Part shown: one piece after another, positions 52,722 to 61,991 of the stretch | Layout of the letters: each line of letters starts with the position of its first letter | How positions within the stretch are numbered: position 1 is the stretch's first letter | Origin: an uncultured Alphaproteobacteria bacterium | GTDB lineage: Bacteria; Pseudomonadota; Alphaproteobacteria; HIMB59; GCA-002718135 | Length of the DNA: 64,000 bases | Reading direction: 5' to 3' | Assembly (NCBI GenBank): GCA_902591485.1 | Contig: CACJAV010000006.1 | Location: forward strand, 1-64,000 | Notes under the pieces: model-generated | The model's input: only the letters and a program-made list of their open reading frames with translations | What the model was told of the DNA's origin: nothing | Databases searched by the model: none | Program-made: the position numbers and the translations under genes

Positions 52722-53129
52722 ATGGCTAAAATTTCAAAAACATACAAACCTACTCAAAAAGAAAAATTCATGAATGCTAAAATGAAAGAGTATTTCAGAC
52801 AAAAACTTGAGAATTGGAAAAATGAACTTTTAAGGGAGTCTTCTCAAACATTAAATAACCTGCAAACAGAGAATGAGGCTAAACCTGATTTGACTGATAG
52901 AGCTTCAGAAGAAATAGATAGGACTTTTGAGCTTAGGACCCGAGATAGAGAGAGAAAATTGATAAATAAAATAGACGCTGCATTAAAAAGAATTGAAGAT
53001 GGTACATATGGCTACTGTGAAGAAACTGGGGAACCAATCGGTTTAAAAAGACTTGAAGCTCGTCCAGTTGCAACTCTAAGTCTTGAGGCTCAAGAAATGC
53101 ATGAAAAAGCTGAAAAAAGACTAAATTAA
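52722..53129 (+). CDS. dksA: RNA polymerase-binding transcription factor DksA
   Basis: Coiled-coil N-terminus, YGYCEETGEPIGLKRLEARPVATLSLEAQEMHE. Confidence 0.95.
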   Translation: MAKISKTYKPTQKEKFMNAKMKEYFRQKLENWKNELLRESSQTLNNLQTENEAKPDLTDRASEEIDRTFELRTRDRERKLINKIDAALKRIEDGTYGYCEETGEPIGLKRLEARPVATLSLEAQEMHEKAEKRLN

Positions 53130-53159
53130 TTAAAAATAATATAATAGGGTAATAAGTAG

Positions 53160-53354
53160 ATGGAAAATTACTCTAGTCTTTTCACGCCAGGTATATATGT
53201 TATTAATCCTGACAAGAAACAAGAATGGGGTATAGGTCAAATACAATCTTCAATAAATAATTTAATAACTGTCAACTTTGAAAATGTGGGGAAAAAAACA
53301 ATTAATCTTAACAAAATAAATCTAGAAATAATAAATATTAATGCAAATAACTGA
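53160..53354 (+). CDS. DUF3553-like small protein
   Basis: FTPGIYVINPDKKQEWGIGQIQSSINNLITVNFENVGKKTI. Confidence 0.75.
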   Translation: MENYSSLFTPGIYVINPDKKQEWGIGQIQSSINNLITVNFENVGKKTINLNKINLEIININANN

Positions 53355-54333
53355 TCAATTTCTTAGAAAAATAAATTACTTAAGAGTGTCTGTTACTGAT
53401 AGATGTGACTTGAGATGTGTTTATTGCATGAAAGAAAAAATGAATTTCCTCCCAAAGAATGAAGTATTAAGTTTAGAGGAAATTGAAAGATTATGTGATA
53501 ACTTTATTGATTTGGGTGTAGAAAAAATTAGACTTACAGGTGGTGAACCTTTGGTAAGAAAAGATATTATTCATCTTATAAAAAATTTAAACAAAAAAAA
53601 ATCTATATCTAATTTAAAAGAAATTACACTAACAACCAATGGAAGTTTATTAAAAAAATTCGCAAAAGAATTGAAGAATAATGGAATTAACAGAATTAAC
53701 GTTTCTTTAGATACTATTATTAAGGATAAATATAAAGAAATTACTAGATTTGGAAATTTAAACAATGTTCTCGATGGCATTGAAGAAGCAAAAAAAAATA
53801 ACATTAAAGTTAAAATAAATACTGTGGTATTTAAAAATTTTAATGAAAATCAAATTTCAGACCTTGTCAATTGGGCAAATAAAAAATTAATAAATATCAC
53901 ATTCATAGAAGTAATGCCTATGAACGACACTGATATGCCAAGACATATGCAATTTGTAAGTCTTGAAAATGTTTACAAAGAATTAGATAAAAAATTTAAA
54001 TTTGAAAATTCTGATTATAATACCGGAGGACCGTCTAATTATTATGTAAGCAAAAATTTAGATATCAAAGTTGGCTTTATTACTCCTTTATCAAATAATT
54101 TTTGTGCTAGCTGCAATAGAGTGAGGATATCTAGTACGGGGAAATTATATATGTGTTTAGGACAAAATGATTTTATTGATTTTAGAGAAATTTTGAGAAC
54201 TGATAGAAGTGATGATTACATTAAAGAAAAAATTAAGTTTGCTCTTAGTATTAAACCTCAAAGACATGATTTTATTATAAATTCTAAAGTAAAACCCTAT
54301 ATAAATAGATTCATGAATGAAACAGGAGGATAA
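53341..54333 (+). CDS. moaA: GTP 3',8-cyclase MoaA (molybdopterin biosynthesis)
   Basis: Radical SAM CDLRCVYCM, LTGGEPLVRKD, C-terminal CASCNRVRISSTGKLYMCLG, terminal GG. Confidence 0.96.
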   Translation: MQITDQFLRKINYLRVSVTDRCDLRCVYCMKEKMNFLPKNEVLSLEEIERLCDNFIDLGVEKIRLTGGEPLVRKDIIHLIKNLNKKKSISNLKEITLTTNGSLLKKFAKELKNNGINRINVSLDTIIKDKYKEITRFGNLNNVLDGIEEAKKNNIKVKINTVVFKNFNENQISDLVNWANKKLINITFIEVMPMNDTDMPRHMQFVSLENVYKELDKKFKFENSDYNTGGPSNYYVSKNLDIKVGFITPLSNNFCASCNRVRISSTGKLYMCLGQNDFIDFREILRTDRSDDYIKEKIKFALSIKPQRHDFIINSKVKPYINRFMNETGG

Positions 54334-55091
54334 TGAAATTTTTTTTTACCGCATCTAATTCTAAAGAAGCAAAAGAAGCTAAAGAAGATTTTGTAAGCTC
54401 CTATTCTCAAAGTGAGCCAGAGTCAGCTGATGTGATTATACCAATTGGGGGAGATGGAATATTATTAAAATCTCTTCATGATTTCAATAGTCTAAATAAA
54501 CCTTTTTTTGGAATCAATTATGGCTCTGTTGGTTTTCTAATGAACTCCACAAATAAACGCAATTTAGAGGATACAATCAATAACTCTAAATCAACAGAAT
54601 TAAAGCCACTTAAAATGGTAGCAAAAGATGATGATAATAATACTTATGAGTCAATTGCATATAATGAGGTTTCATTAATGAGACAAAGTCATCAGGCTTC
54701 TAAATTTGAAATTAAGATTAATGACATTTCAAGAATGAATGAGTTAATTTGTGATGGAGTATTAGTTTCTACATCTGCTGGAAGTACTGCTTATAATTTA
54801 TCAGCACATGGAAGTATATTGCCACTAGATTCAAAATTGTTAGCTTTAACACCTATAAGTGCTTTTCGACCTAGGAGATGGAGAGGTGCTCTTCTTTCTG
54901 AGAGCAATATAATTCAGATAAATGTATTGAATTTTAAAGAAAGACAAGTCAGCGTTACTGCTGATAATATAGAATTTAGAAATATTAAAGAAGTAACTAT
55001 ACAATCTTCAAATGATAAAAAATGTCAGATTTTATTTGATAAAAATCATTCTATTGAAGATAAAATTTTAAATGAACAATTTGAATACTAA
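54333..55091 (+). CDS. nadK: NAD kinase
   Basis: VIIPIGGDGILLKSLH, GINYGSVGFLMN, STSAGSTAYNLSAHGSILPLDSKLLALTPISAFRPRRW. Confidence 0.94.
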   Translation: MKFFFTASNSKEAKEAKEDFVSSYSQSEPESADVIIPIGGDGILLKSLHDFNSLNKPFFGINYGSVGFLMNSTNKRNLEDTINNSKSTELKPLKMVAKDDDNNTYESIAYNEVSLMRQSHQASKFEIKINDISRMNELICDGVLVSTSAGSTAYNLSAHGSILPLDSKLLALTPISAFRPRRWRGALLSESNIIQINVLNFKERQVSVTADNIEFRNIKEVTIQSSNDKKCQILFDKNHSIEDKILNEQFEY

Positions 55092-55102
55092 AAATTTTAG
55101 TA

Positions 55103-55477
55103 TTAATCAGGACAGAAAATACATAACTTATTTCCATCTAAGTCTCTAAAATATGCATAAAAATGTTCTTCATGTCTTGGTCCAGGTTCACCTTCATCTT
55201 TTCCACCTAATTTTAATGCTAGGTTATAAGTATTGATAACACTTTCTTTAGACTCGGCTGTAAAAGTAATCATTGTACCATTCCCAAAAGTAGCCTCTTC
55301 TTTATTATGTGGCTTCATTAAATAGAACTCAATATTTTGGCTATCTTTCCTTGCATAACCAACGTAACGATCATCTTCTTCTACTATAACTATTCCAATT
55401 GAACTTAGAAGTTCGTTATAAAAACTCTTACTTTTTTCAAGATTATTTGTTCCTAAAGTTACAAAACTAAACATCAT
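55103..55477 (-). CDS. VOC/glyoxalase family protein
   Basis: TLGTNNLEKSKSFYNELLSSIGI...GPRHEEHFYAYFRDLDGNKLCIFC. Confidence 0.9.
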   Translation of the reverse strand: MMFSFVTLGTNNLEKSKSFYNELLSSIGIVIVEEDDRYVGYARKDSQNIEFYLMKPHNKEEATFGNGTMITFTAESKESVINTYNLALKLGGKDEGEPGPRHEEHFYAYFRDLDGNKLCIFCPD

Positions 55478-55488
55478 ATTATTAAAAA

Positions 55489-55573
55489 TGGTAGCCTCGG
55501 CCGGACTTGAACCGGCACTCCCAAAAGGGCAAGGATTTTAAGTCCTTTGTGTCTACCATTCCACCACGAGGCC
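55489..55573 (-). tRNA. tRNA-Leu (anticodon TAA), CCA encoded
   Basis: Minus strand GGCCTCGTGGTGGAATGGTAGACACAAAGGACTTAAAATCCTTGCC...GGTTCAAGTCCGGCCGAGGCTACCA; acceptor GGCCTCG/CGAGGCT, TTCAAGTCC T-loop, long variable arm. Confidence 0.95.
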
Positions 55574-55684
55574 AATAAAAAAGCTTATATACAAAAAATA
55601 ATTAAAAAAAATCATAAATTAAGTAATCTTAAATCAAAGTCCTATATTTAAAAAAATTATCTAAAAAATGAAGACTTTTGAAAT

Positions 55685-56416
55685 TTATCTATTTTTTTTT
55701 AACCATCTTATAGACATATCAATTTGCCATTCCTCATCTATATCACAACCATCTTTATTGATAATAGGTATAATTTTTTTTCCCATCCATTTTTGAGGCA
55801 ACATACCTTCTTTTATATTATCTAAAGCTCTAATTCTGGATACAGAATGTGACATATCCGCAAAATATGCGTCACCTTGACTATCTCTATCGCAATTAAT
55901 GCTAATTTCTTTTCCAAATGATTTAAATGGAATAAAAGGATTCAAATAACCGTTACTTGTAATTTTTCTAGCTCTAATTGGGCTATACATATTAAAACTT
56001 GAGACTGTGACAGCTGAGTCAGCTTTTGGATCATGATTAAGTGCCTCTATTGCTTTATCAATTAATTTCGAATTTATTGTTACTGCATTTGCCATTAATA
56101 TAACAACATATTTAAAAGATTTTTTGTGCATTTTTTTTGCTTTTTTATAAGAATATATAAGAGCATCATCAAAAAGTGCTTTATTATCTGCTAAATATTT
56201 AGGTCTTTTAATAATGTTTATATTTAATTCTTTTGATCTAGATATTATTTCTTCGATGTCTGTCGAAAAATATATTTTATTTATATATTTTGATTTTTTT
56301 GCTGCATCTATTGCATATTCATAAGCTGGTTTATTGAGTATCTTCATTACATTTTTATTTTTAAAACCAGAGGAGCCTTTTCTTCCCAAAACAATAGCGA
56401 TTGCGTCTTCATTCAT
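55685..56416 (-). CDS. NeuA-like acylneuraminate/CMP-sugar cytidylyltransferase family protein
   Basis: AIVLGRKGSSGFKNKNVMKILNKPAYEYAIDAAKKSKYINKIYFSTD; divergent NeuA-type pyrophosphorylase signature. Confidence 0.82.
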   Translation of the reverse strand: MNEDAIAIVLGRKGSSGFKNKNVMKILNKPAYEYAIDAAKKSKYINKIYFSTDIEEIISRSKELNINIIKRPKYLADNKALFDDALIYSYKKAKKMHKKSFKYVVILMANAVTINSKLIDKAIEALNHDPKADSAVTVSSFNMYSPIRARKITSNGYLNPFIPFKSFGKEISINCDRDSQGDAYFADMSHSVSRIRALDNIKEGMLPQKWMGKKIIPIINKDGCDIDEEWQIDMSIRWLKKNR

Positions 56417-57141
56417 ATTTGGCCACCATTTACGTCTAAAACTGCGCCCGTGATATATGATGCGGAGTCACTACATAAAAACATTATTGGACCTATTTGC
56501 TCTTCAAGTTTAGCTATTCTTTTTAGAGGAATATTTTTAGATAGTTTTAAGATAGATTTTTTATTCATTGTTTTGCGAAGCATATCTGTGTATGTTTGAC
56601 TAGGGCATACAACATTAACTCTTATATTATATTTTGCATATTCATATGAAAGCTGTTTAGTATATCCAATAAGAGCAGATTTACTCGAAACATAATGTAT
56701 TCCGCTTACTACACTTCTGTGTCTTCCAGCAATAGAAGATATATTTACGATTGATCCTGAATTATTTTTTTTCATGATCTTTAATACTATTTTTGAAATA
56801 AAAAAAATTGAGTCCATATTAATAGCAAAAACTTCCTTCCATTCATCAAAAGTAATTTTATCATTTGGTTTGGGAAAATTAATAGCAGCAGAATTAATTA
56901 AAATATCAATTTTTATAATTTTTGATAATTTTTTCTCAAGATCTTTTAAATCTTTTAAATCTTTTAAATCACATTTTAAAAAAAAAGCATTATTAATTGA
57001 TCTATTTCTAGTCCGACCTACGTAATAAACTTTTGCTCCTGATTTCAAAAATTCTTTTACTAGGCCAGCTCCTATTCCCTTACTACCACCAATTATTAAA
57101 ACAATTTTACCTTTAAAATTATACTTAATATTACTAAACAC
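56413..57141 (-). CDS. SDR family oxidoreductase
   Basis: LIIGGSKGIGAGL, INSAAINFP, YVSSKSALIGYTKQLSYEYA, DVNGGQI. Confidence 0.92.
   Translation of the reverse strand: MFSNIKYNFKGKIVLIIGGSKGIGAGLVKEFLKSGAKVYYVGRTRNRSINNAFFLKCDLKDLKDLKDLEKKLSKIIKIDILINSAAINFPKPNDKITFDEWKEVFAINMDSIFFISKIVLKIMKKNNSGSIVNISSIAGRHRSVVSGIHYVSSKSALIGYTKQLSYEYAKYNIRVNVVCPSQTYTDMLRKTMNKKSILKLSKNIPLKRIAKLEEQIGPIMFLCSDSASYITGAVLDVNGGQI
56942..56968. repeat. In-frame 9-bp tandem repeat (3 x TCTTTTAAA) in the SDR gene
   Basis: atcttttaaatcttttaaatcttttaaatc; encodes DLKDLKDLK. Confidence 0.9.
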
Positions 57142-57563
57142 TATTTATCAGTATAAACATGATTGACGTCAGGTTTAGTAATAGCAAACCTAATACCAGA
57201 AGTCTTTCCTATACAAGTTATTTGATGAACCGTTCCTTTGCGCACTACAACAATGTCATTTTTTTTAACAACCCTTGTTCCTTTACCTTTAATATACCAT
57301 TCCCATTTACCTTTTATTATTACCCAGCATTCATCAGTATCTGGATGATAGTGTAATCTATTTCCCTCACCAGGCTTTTGGTGAATTAAAACACCTCCAA
57401 AAATTTTATTGTATACTACTCTTGCTGCCCAAGAGTCTTTTCCTAATTTATTTGACAAATCATTTATATTTATAGAAGTTAAATTTTCAAAATTTTTCCC
57501 AAGATAAACTTTTGAAACACCATCTTTTCTTAAAACTTTTTTAACATTTTTTTCTTTTTTCAT
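57141..57563 (-). CDS. Cupin domain protein
   Basis: RLHYHPDTDECWVIIKGKWEW...GTVHQITC metal-binding cupin motifs. Confidence 0.88.
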   Translation of the reverse strand: MKKEKNVKKVLRKDGVSKVYLGKNFENLTSININDLSNKLGKDSWAARVVYNKIFGGVLIHQKPGEGNRLHYHPDTDECWVIIKGKWEWYIKGKGTRVVKKNDIVVVRKGTVHQITCIGKTSGIRFAITKPDVNHVYTDK

Positions 57564-57577
57564 GTATTTAATAATTA

Positions 57578-58324
57578 TCAGACTAATGAATAATTTCCAC
57601 CATTAAATTTTATCATCTCAATTATTTCTTTTTTAACATCATCCAATGAATCCATAGTCCATGAGGAGATTGCAATATTAACACCACCTGTTTTGGATAA
57701 AAAATTAAAATATGGATAGCTGCCAATTGAACAGTCTTTGTATTTTTTTTGAATATCGTCTAAAAAAGGGGCTAGTTTACTTTCATATAAATTAGTATTA
57801 ATTGTGATAATTTTTTTTGGCTTTCCTTTTTTTAAATTTTTTAGAATATTTATAAACATAACTTCCATTATTTTAGGTACGCCAGGAAGAACATAAACAT
57901 TATTTAAAATAAATCCTGGTGCAGCTGTTATTGGATTATAGATTAATTGAACATCTGATGGCATTTTAGTCATTCTTTTTCGACTTTCATTAAATTCCCC
58001 ATCGGTATAATATTTTTCTAAAATTTTATATGCCTCTTTGTTAATCTCATATTTTTTATTGAATGCCTCTGCTATGCTCTGTGAAGTAATATCATCATGA
58101 GTCGGGCCTATTCCACCAGTTGTGAAAACATAACTGTATTTTTCACTAAATAATTTTACTGAGCTAATGATATGGTTTTTTTGATCTTGAATTATTTTTA
58201 TTTCCTCAAGTTTTATTCCTGATGATGTTAAATTTTTTGCGATAAAATTTGAATTTGTGTCTTGAGTTCTCCCAGATAATACTTCATCTCCAATAATCAA
58301 AATTCCAGCTGTTAAAAGAGTCAT
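57578..58324 (-). CDS. CinA N-terminal/molybdopterin-binding domain protein
   Basis: GILIIGDEVLSGRTQDTNSNFIAKNLTSSGI, VFTTGGIGPTHDDITSQSIAEAF, PGVPKIMEVMF; lacks the C-terminal CinA amidase domain. Confidence 0.9.
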   Translation of the reverse strand: MTLLTAGILIIGDEVLSGRTQDTNSNFIAKNLTSSGIKLEEIKIIQDQKNHIISSVKLFSEKYSYVFTTGGIGPTHDDITSQSIAEAFNKKYEINKEAYKILEKYYTDGEFNESRKRMTKMPSDVQLIYNPITAAPGFILNNVYVLPGVPKIMEVMFINILKNLKKGKPKKIITINTNLYESKLAPFLDDIQKKYKDCSIGSYPYFNFLSKTGGVNIAISSWTMDSLDDVKKEIIEMIKFNGGNYSLV

Positions 58325-58387
58325 AGGGCAAATTTTTTATAATTATTCTGTTATTTATCAAATAAAAACATTAAATAGAATTATTAA

Positions 58388-59182
58388 ATGCAATCAAATA
58401 ATATTCCAATTTATCAAAAGAATGACTTCGAAAAGATGCATCGAGCAGGAAGATTGGCCGCTTCTGTATTGGATCAATTATATGAATTAATTAAACCAGG
58501 CATTTCTACTTTAGAAATTAATGATTTTTGTCACAACTTAATAATAAAAAATAATGCAATCCCTGCCCCACTTAACTATAAAGGTTTCCCAAAGTCTGTA
58601 TGTACTTCAGTTAATCATGTTGTCTGTCACGGTATTCCAAATGAAAAGAAATTACTAAATAATGGTGATATAATTAATGTTGATATTACAGTTATCTTGA
58701 ATGGATGGTATGGCGATAGTTCCAGAATGTTTGTTGCAGGTAAAACAAATAAAAAAAATTATGATTTGCTTAAAACAACATATGAATGTCTTCATGTTGG
58801 AATAAAAGAGGCTATGCCTGGAAAAACATTTGGAGATATAGGTTTCAAGATTCAAGAATATGCTGAAAACAAAAACTATTCTGTTGTTAGAGATTTTTGT
58901 GGACATGGAATTGGGAAAGAATTTCATACTCCACCAAGTGTACTTCATTATGGCAAAGTTGGTGAAGGCCCTGAGCTTAAACCTGGAATGTTCTTTACGA
59001 TAGAACCTATGATTAATCTTGGTGACTGGAGAATAAAAATACTTAATGATGGATGGACGGCTGTAACAAAAGATAAATCTTTATCTGCTCAATTTGAGCA
59101 CACTATAGGCATTACTGAAGATGGGAATGAAATTTTCACCTTGTCAGAAAATAATACAGATTTTCCAATAAATGATTTATAA
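58388..59182 (+). CDS. map: Type I methionyl aminopeptidase
   Basis: SVCTSVNHVVCHGIP, GDIINVDITVI, GHGIGKEFHTPPSVLHYG, FTIEPMI. Confidence 0.97.
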   Translation: MQSNNIPIYQKNDFEKMHRAGRLAASVLDQLYELIKPGISTLEINDFCHNLIIKNNAIPAPLNYKGFPKSVCTSVNHVVCHGIPNEKKLLNNGDIINVDITVILNGWYGDSSRMFVAGKTNKKNYDLLKTTYECLHVGIKEAMPGKTFGDIGFKIQEYAENKNYSVVRDFCGHGIGKEFHTPPSVLHYGKVGEGPELKPGMFFTIEPMINLGDWRIKILNDGWTAVTKDKSLSAQFEHTIGITEDGNEIFTLSENNTDFPINDL

Positions 59183-59190
59183 AAATTATT

Positions 59191-60483
59191 ATGATACCAA
59201 GATATAACAGACCTCAAATTGAAAAAATTTGGACACTTCAAAATAAATTTAAAATATGGACAGATATTGAAATTTTAATTGCTGAAAAATTAGCTGAAAT
59301 TGGTGTTATACCAAAAATTGCCTCAAAAGAAATAAGAAGAAAAGCTAAATTTAATGTTGATGAAATAAATAAATTAGAAAAACAAACAAAGCATGATGTT
59401 AATGCATATATTGACAATGTAAGTAAATATATTGGAAAATATTCTAAATATTTTCATCACGGAGTTACCTCAAGTGATATTATTGATACTTGCTTCTCAA
59501 TACAACTTAAGCAAACAGGTGAAATAATTAAAAAAGAACTTAAACTTGTTTTAAAAAATTTAAAATCTCAATCCCTAAAATATAAAAATACAGAAATGAT
59601 TGGTAGAAGTCATGGAATTCATGCAGAGCCAATTACTTTTGGTTTAAAATTAGGCTCTTTTTACAATGAGTTCAAAAGAAATCTTCATAGACTTGATTTA
59701 GCAATTAATGAGATAAGTATTTGCTCTATTTCAGGACCTGTTGGCACATATGAAAGTATAGATCCTAGAGTTGAAAAGCATGTTGCTAAGAAACTTAAAC
59801 TGAAATGTGAAGATGTTTCTACACAGATTATTCCTAGAGATCGACATGCATTTTATTTTTCAGTACTTGGCATCATTGGAAGTTCGATAGAGAGATTTGC
59901 CATAGAGATTAGACATTTACAAAGAACAGAAATACTTGAAGTAGAGGAGAGGTTTGATAATAAACAAAAAGGATCGTCAGCAATGCCACATAAAAGAAAT
60001 CCTGTTTTAAGTGAAAATTTAACAGGATTAGCAAGATATATAAGAAGTGCAGTTATACCTTCAATGGAGAATATTGTTTTATGGCATGAGAGAGATATAA
60101 GTCATTCAAGTGTTGAAAGGATTTTAGCTCCTAATATTACTATAGCGCTAGATTTTTCTCTTAACAGACTTAATGAAATTATTAAGACAATGAAAGTTTA
60201 TAAAGGAAATATGAAAAATAACCTTAATTTACTAGGTGGTCTTCATAATAGTCAAAAATTACTGTTAACGCTAACAAAAAAAGGTATATCTAGGCAAATA
60301 GCTTATTCAATTGTTCAAAAAAATGCAATGGAAGCTTGGAGTAGTAAAAAAAGTTTTTTTGAAGTACTAAAAAATGATAAAAAAATTTTAAAGTATATTT
60401 CGATTAGTGATTTAAGAGTAATTTTAGCAAATGATGATAAAAATAATAAAATAGACTGGATATTTAAAAATAAAATCAAATAG
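59191..60483 (+). CDS. purB: Adenylosuccinate lyase
   Basis: MIPRYNRPQIEKIW, HGVTSSDIIDTCF, GSSAMPHKRNPVLSENLTGLAR. Confidence 0.96.
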   Translation: MIPRYNRPQIEKIWTLQNKFKIWTDIEILIAEKLAEIGVIPKIASKEIRRKAKFNVDEINKLEKQTKHDVNAYIDNVSKYIGKYSKYFHHGVTSSDIIDTCFSIQLKQTGEIIKKELKLVLKNLKSQSLKYKNTEMIGRSHGIHAEPITFGLKLGSFYNEFKRNLHRLDLAINEISICSISGPVGTYESIDPRVEKHVAKKLKLKCEDVSTQIIPRDRHAFYFSVLGIIGSSIERFAIEIRHLQRTEILEVEERFDNKQKGSSAMPHKRNPVLSENLTGLARYIRSAVIPSMENIVLWHERDISHSSVERILAPNITIALDFSLNRLNEIIKTMKVYKGNMKNNLNLLGGLHNSQKLLLTLTKKGISRQIAYSIVQKNAMEAWSSKKSFFEVLKNDKKILKYISISDLRVILANDDKNNKIDWIFKNKIK

Positions 60484-60520
60484 TCTTTATTTTTTAGTAT
60501 TTATAAACTATTTATATAAA

Positions 60521-60754
60521 ATGCCTTTATCAAAAGAAGATTTAGAAAAACACATAAAAGAGAGTATTCCAGACTCAACAGTTATAATTGAAGATTTAAG
60601 GGGTGATGGCGATCATTATAGCGCAACTGTAATTTCAAAGTCTTTTGAAGGTAAAACCAAAATAGAACAACATAAAATGGTTTATGAGTCTTTAAATGGA
60701 AAAATGGGCAATGAATTACATGCATTAATGCTTAAAACAAAAACAGACAAATAA
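60521..60754 (+). CDS. BolA family protein
   Basis: DLRGDGDHYSATVISKSFEGKTKIEQHKMVYESLNGKMGNELHAL; next to monothiol glutaredoxin. Confidence 0.93.
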   Translation: MPLSKEDLEKHIKESIPDSTVIIEDLRGDGDHYSATVISKSFEGKTKIEQHKMVYESLNGKMGNELHALMLKTKTDK

Positions 60755-61102
60755 ATGGAAGGTAATAGTATGGTAGATGTGACAGAAAATATAAAAAACG
60801 AAATTAAGTCGAGTGATGTAGTTTTATTCATGAAAGGAACACCAGTTTTTCCTATGTGTGGTTTTTCAGCAGCTATTGTACAAGTATTATCTGACATAGG
60901 TGTAAAGTTTAATAGTATTAATGTTTTAGATAGTGATGAGATGAGAGAAGGAATTAAAAAATTTTCCAATTGGCCAACTATCCCACAACTATACGTGAAG
61001 GAAGAGTTTATCGGTGGGTGTGATATTGTTAAAGAAATGCATGAGACTGGAGAACTTTTAGAGTTATTTAACAGTAGAGGTATTGAAGTAAAACCTTCAT
61101 AA
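60755..61102 (+). CDS. grxD: Monothiol glutaredoxin (Grx4/GrxD type)
   Basis: VVLFMKGTPVFPMCGFSAAIVQ, NWPTIPQLYVKEEFIGGCDIV. Confidence 0.96.
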   Translation: MEGNSMVDVTENIKNEIKSSDVVLFMKGTPVFPMCGFSAAIVQVLSDIGVKFNSINVLDSDEMREGIKKFSNWPTIPQLYVKEEFIGGCDIVKEMHETGELLELFNSRGIEVKPS

Positions 61103-61103
61103 T

Positions 61104-61991
61104 TTGATACATAGTGTTTTTTTAAAAGGTATATTTTATACCTGTTTGGCATCTCTTTTTTGGGGAATGCCCCAACCACTTTTTTTTGATCAAATAAAAT
61201 ATATTCCTTCAATTGAAGTTGCTATGCATAGAGGCCTCTGGTCTTTTGTGTTATTGTTCATTTTGCTGTTATTTTTAAATGAGATAAAAGATTTTTGGAC
61301 TCTTTTTAATTCTATAAAAAATATATTTGTTTTATCGGTAACTGGAATTTTAATAGCGGTTAACTGGACTGGCTTTATTTACTCAGTCAGTATCCAACAA
61401 GTTCAAGATGCCTCATTAGGATATTTTTTAACCCCAATGATAAGTATAGTTTTTGGCTTCTTTTTTTTGGATGAAAAACTTAACTCTTATAGAATAATAT
61501 CAGTTGCATTAATGTTTATAGCATGCTTAATTTTATTTCTAAGCTTAGGTAATTTTCCTTTTATCGCGGTATTAATTGGAACCACCTGGGCAATATATGG
61601 ATTATTAAGAAAGCAAATTGCAGTCTCTCCTGCAACTGGATTATTATTTGAGTCAGGATTAGTTACCATAATTGCACTTCCCTATTTAATTTACTTAAGT
61701 TTTATAGATATAGGCTTCATGAGCTTATCTATAAATTATACTTCTATAATGCTTATCTTAACAGGTGCAGTTACAATCTTTCCATTATTTTTTTTTAATT
61801 TAGGACTTAAACACATTCCGCTGGGATTGGCTGGAGTACTTTTTTATATTGCTCCTAGTTTTCATTTTATTACTTCAGTATTTATACTTGGGGAATATAT
61901 GGAATTAGAAAAATTTCTAGCTTTTATGATAATATGGGCAGGTGTTGTAATTTTTATTTATGACACAATTAAAAGAAATAAATTATCTTGA
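61104..61991 (+). CDS. EamA/RarD-like transporter
   Basis: RarD pattern ([60 protein letters not shown]). Confidence 0.88.
   Translation: MIHSVFLKGIFYTCLASLFWGMPQPLFFDQIKYIPSIEVAMHRGLWSFVLLFILLLFLNEIKDFWTLFNSIKNIFVLSVTGILIAVNWTGFIYSVSIQQVQDASLGYFLTPMISIVFGFFFLDEKLNSYRIISVALMFIACLILFLSLGNFPFIAVLIGTTWAIYGLLRKQIAVSPATGLLFESGLVTIIALPYLIYLSFIDIGFMSLSINYTSIMLILTGAVTIFPLFFFNLGLKHIPLGLAGVLFYIAPSFHFITSVFILGEYMELEKFLAFMIIWAGVVIFIYDTIKRNKLS

Noticed and set aside
52722-53129. DksA with a degenerate zinc finger (only one Cys visible) as unusual
   Set aside because: Reduced-cysteine DksA with YGYCEETGEPI is, to my knowledge, common in alphaproteobacteria.
55489-57563. Genomic island integrated into the tRNA-Leu 3' end
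   Set aside because: No integrase, no direct repeat of the tRNA 3' end seen, and the cassette lies on the 5' side of the tRNA; the tRNA neighbourhood alone is not enough.
60682-61212. 176-aa minus-strand ORF antisense to bolA, grxD and the start of rarD
   Set aside because: Antisense to three well-supported genes; no recognisable family; explained by codon composition of the sense genes.
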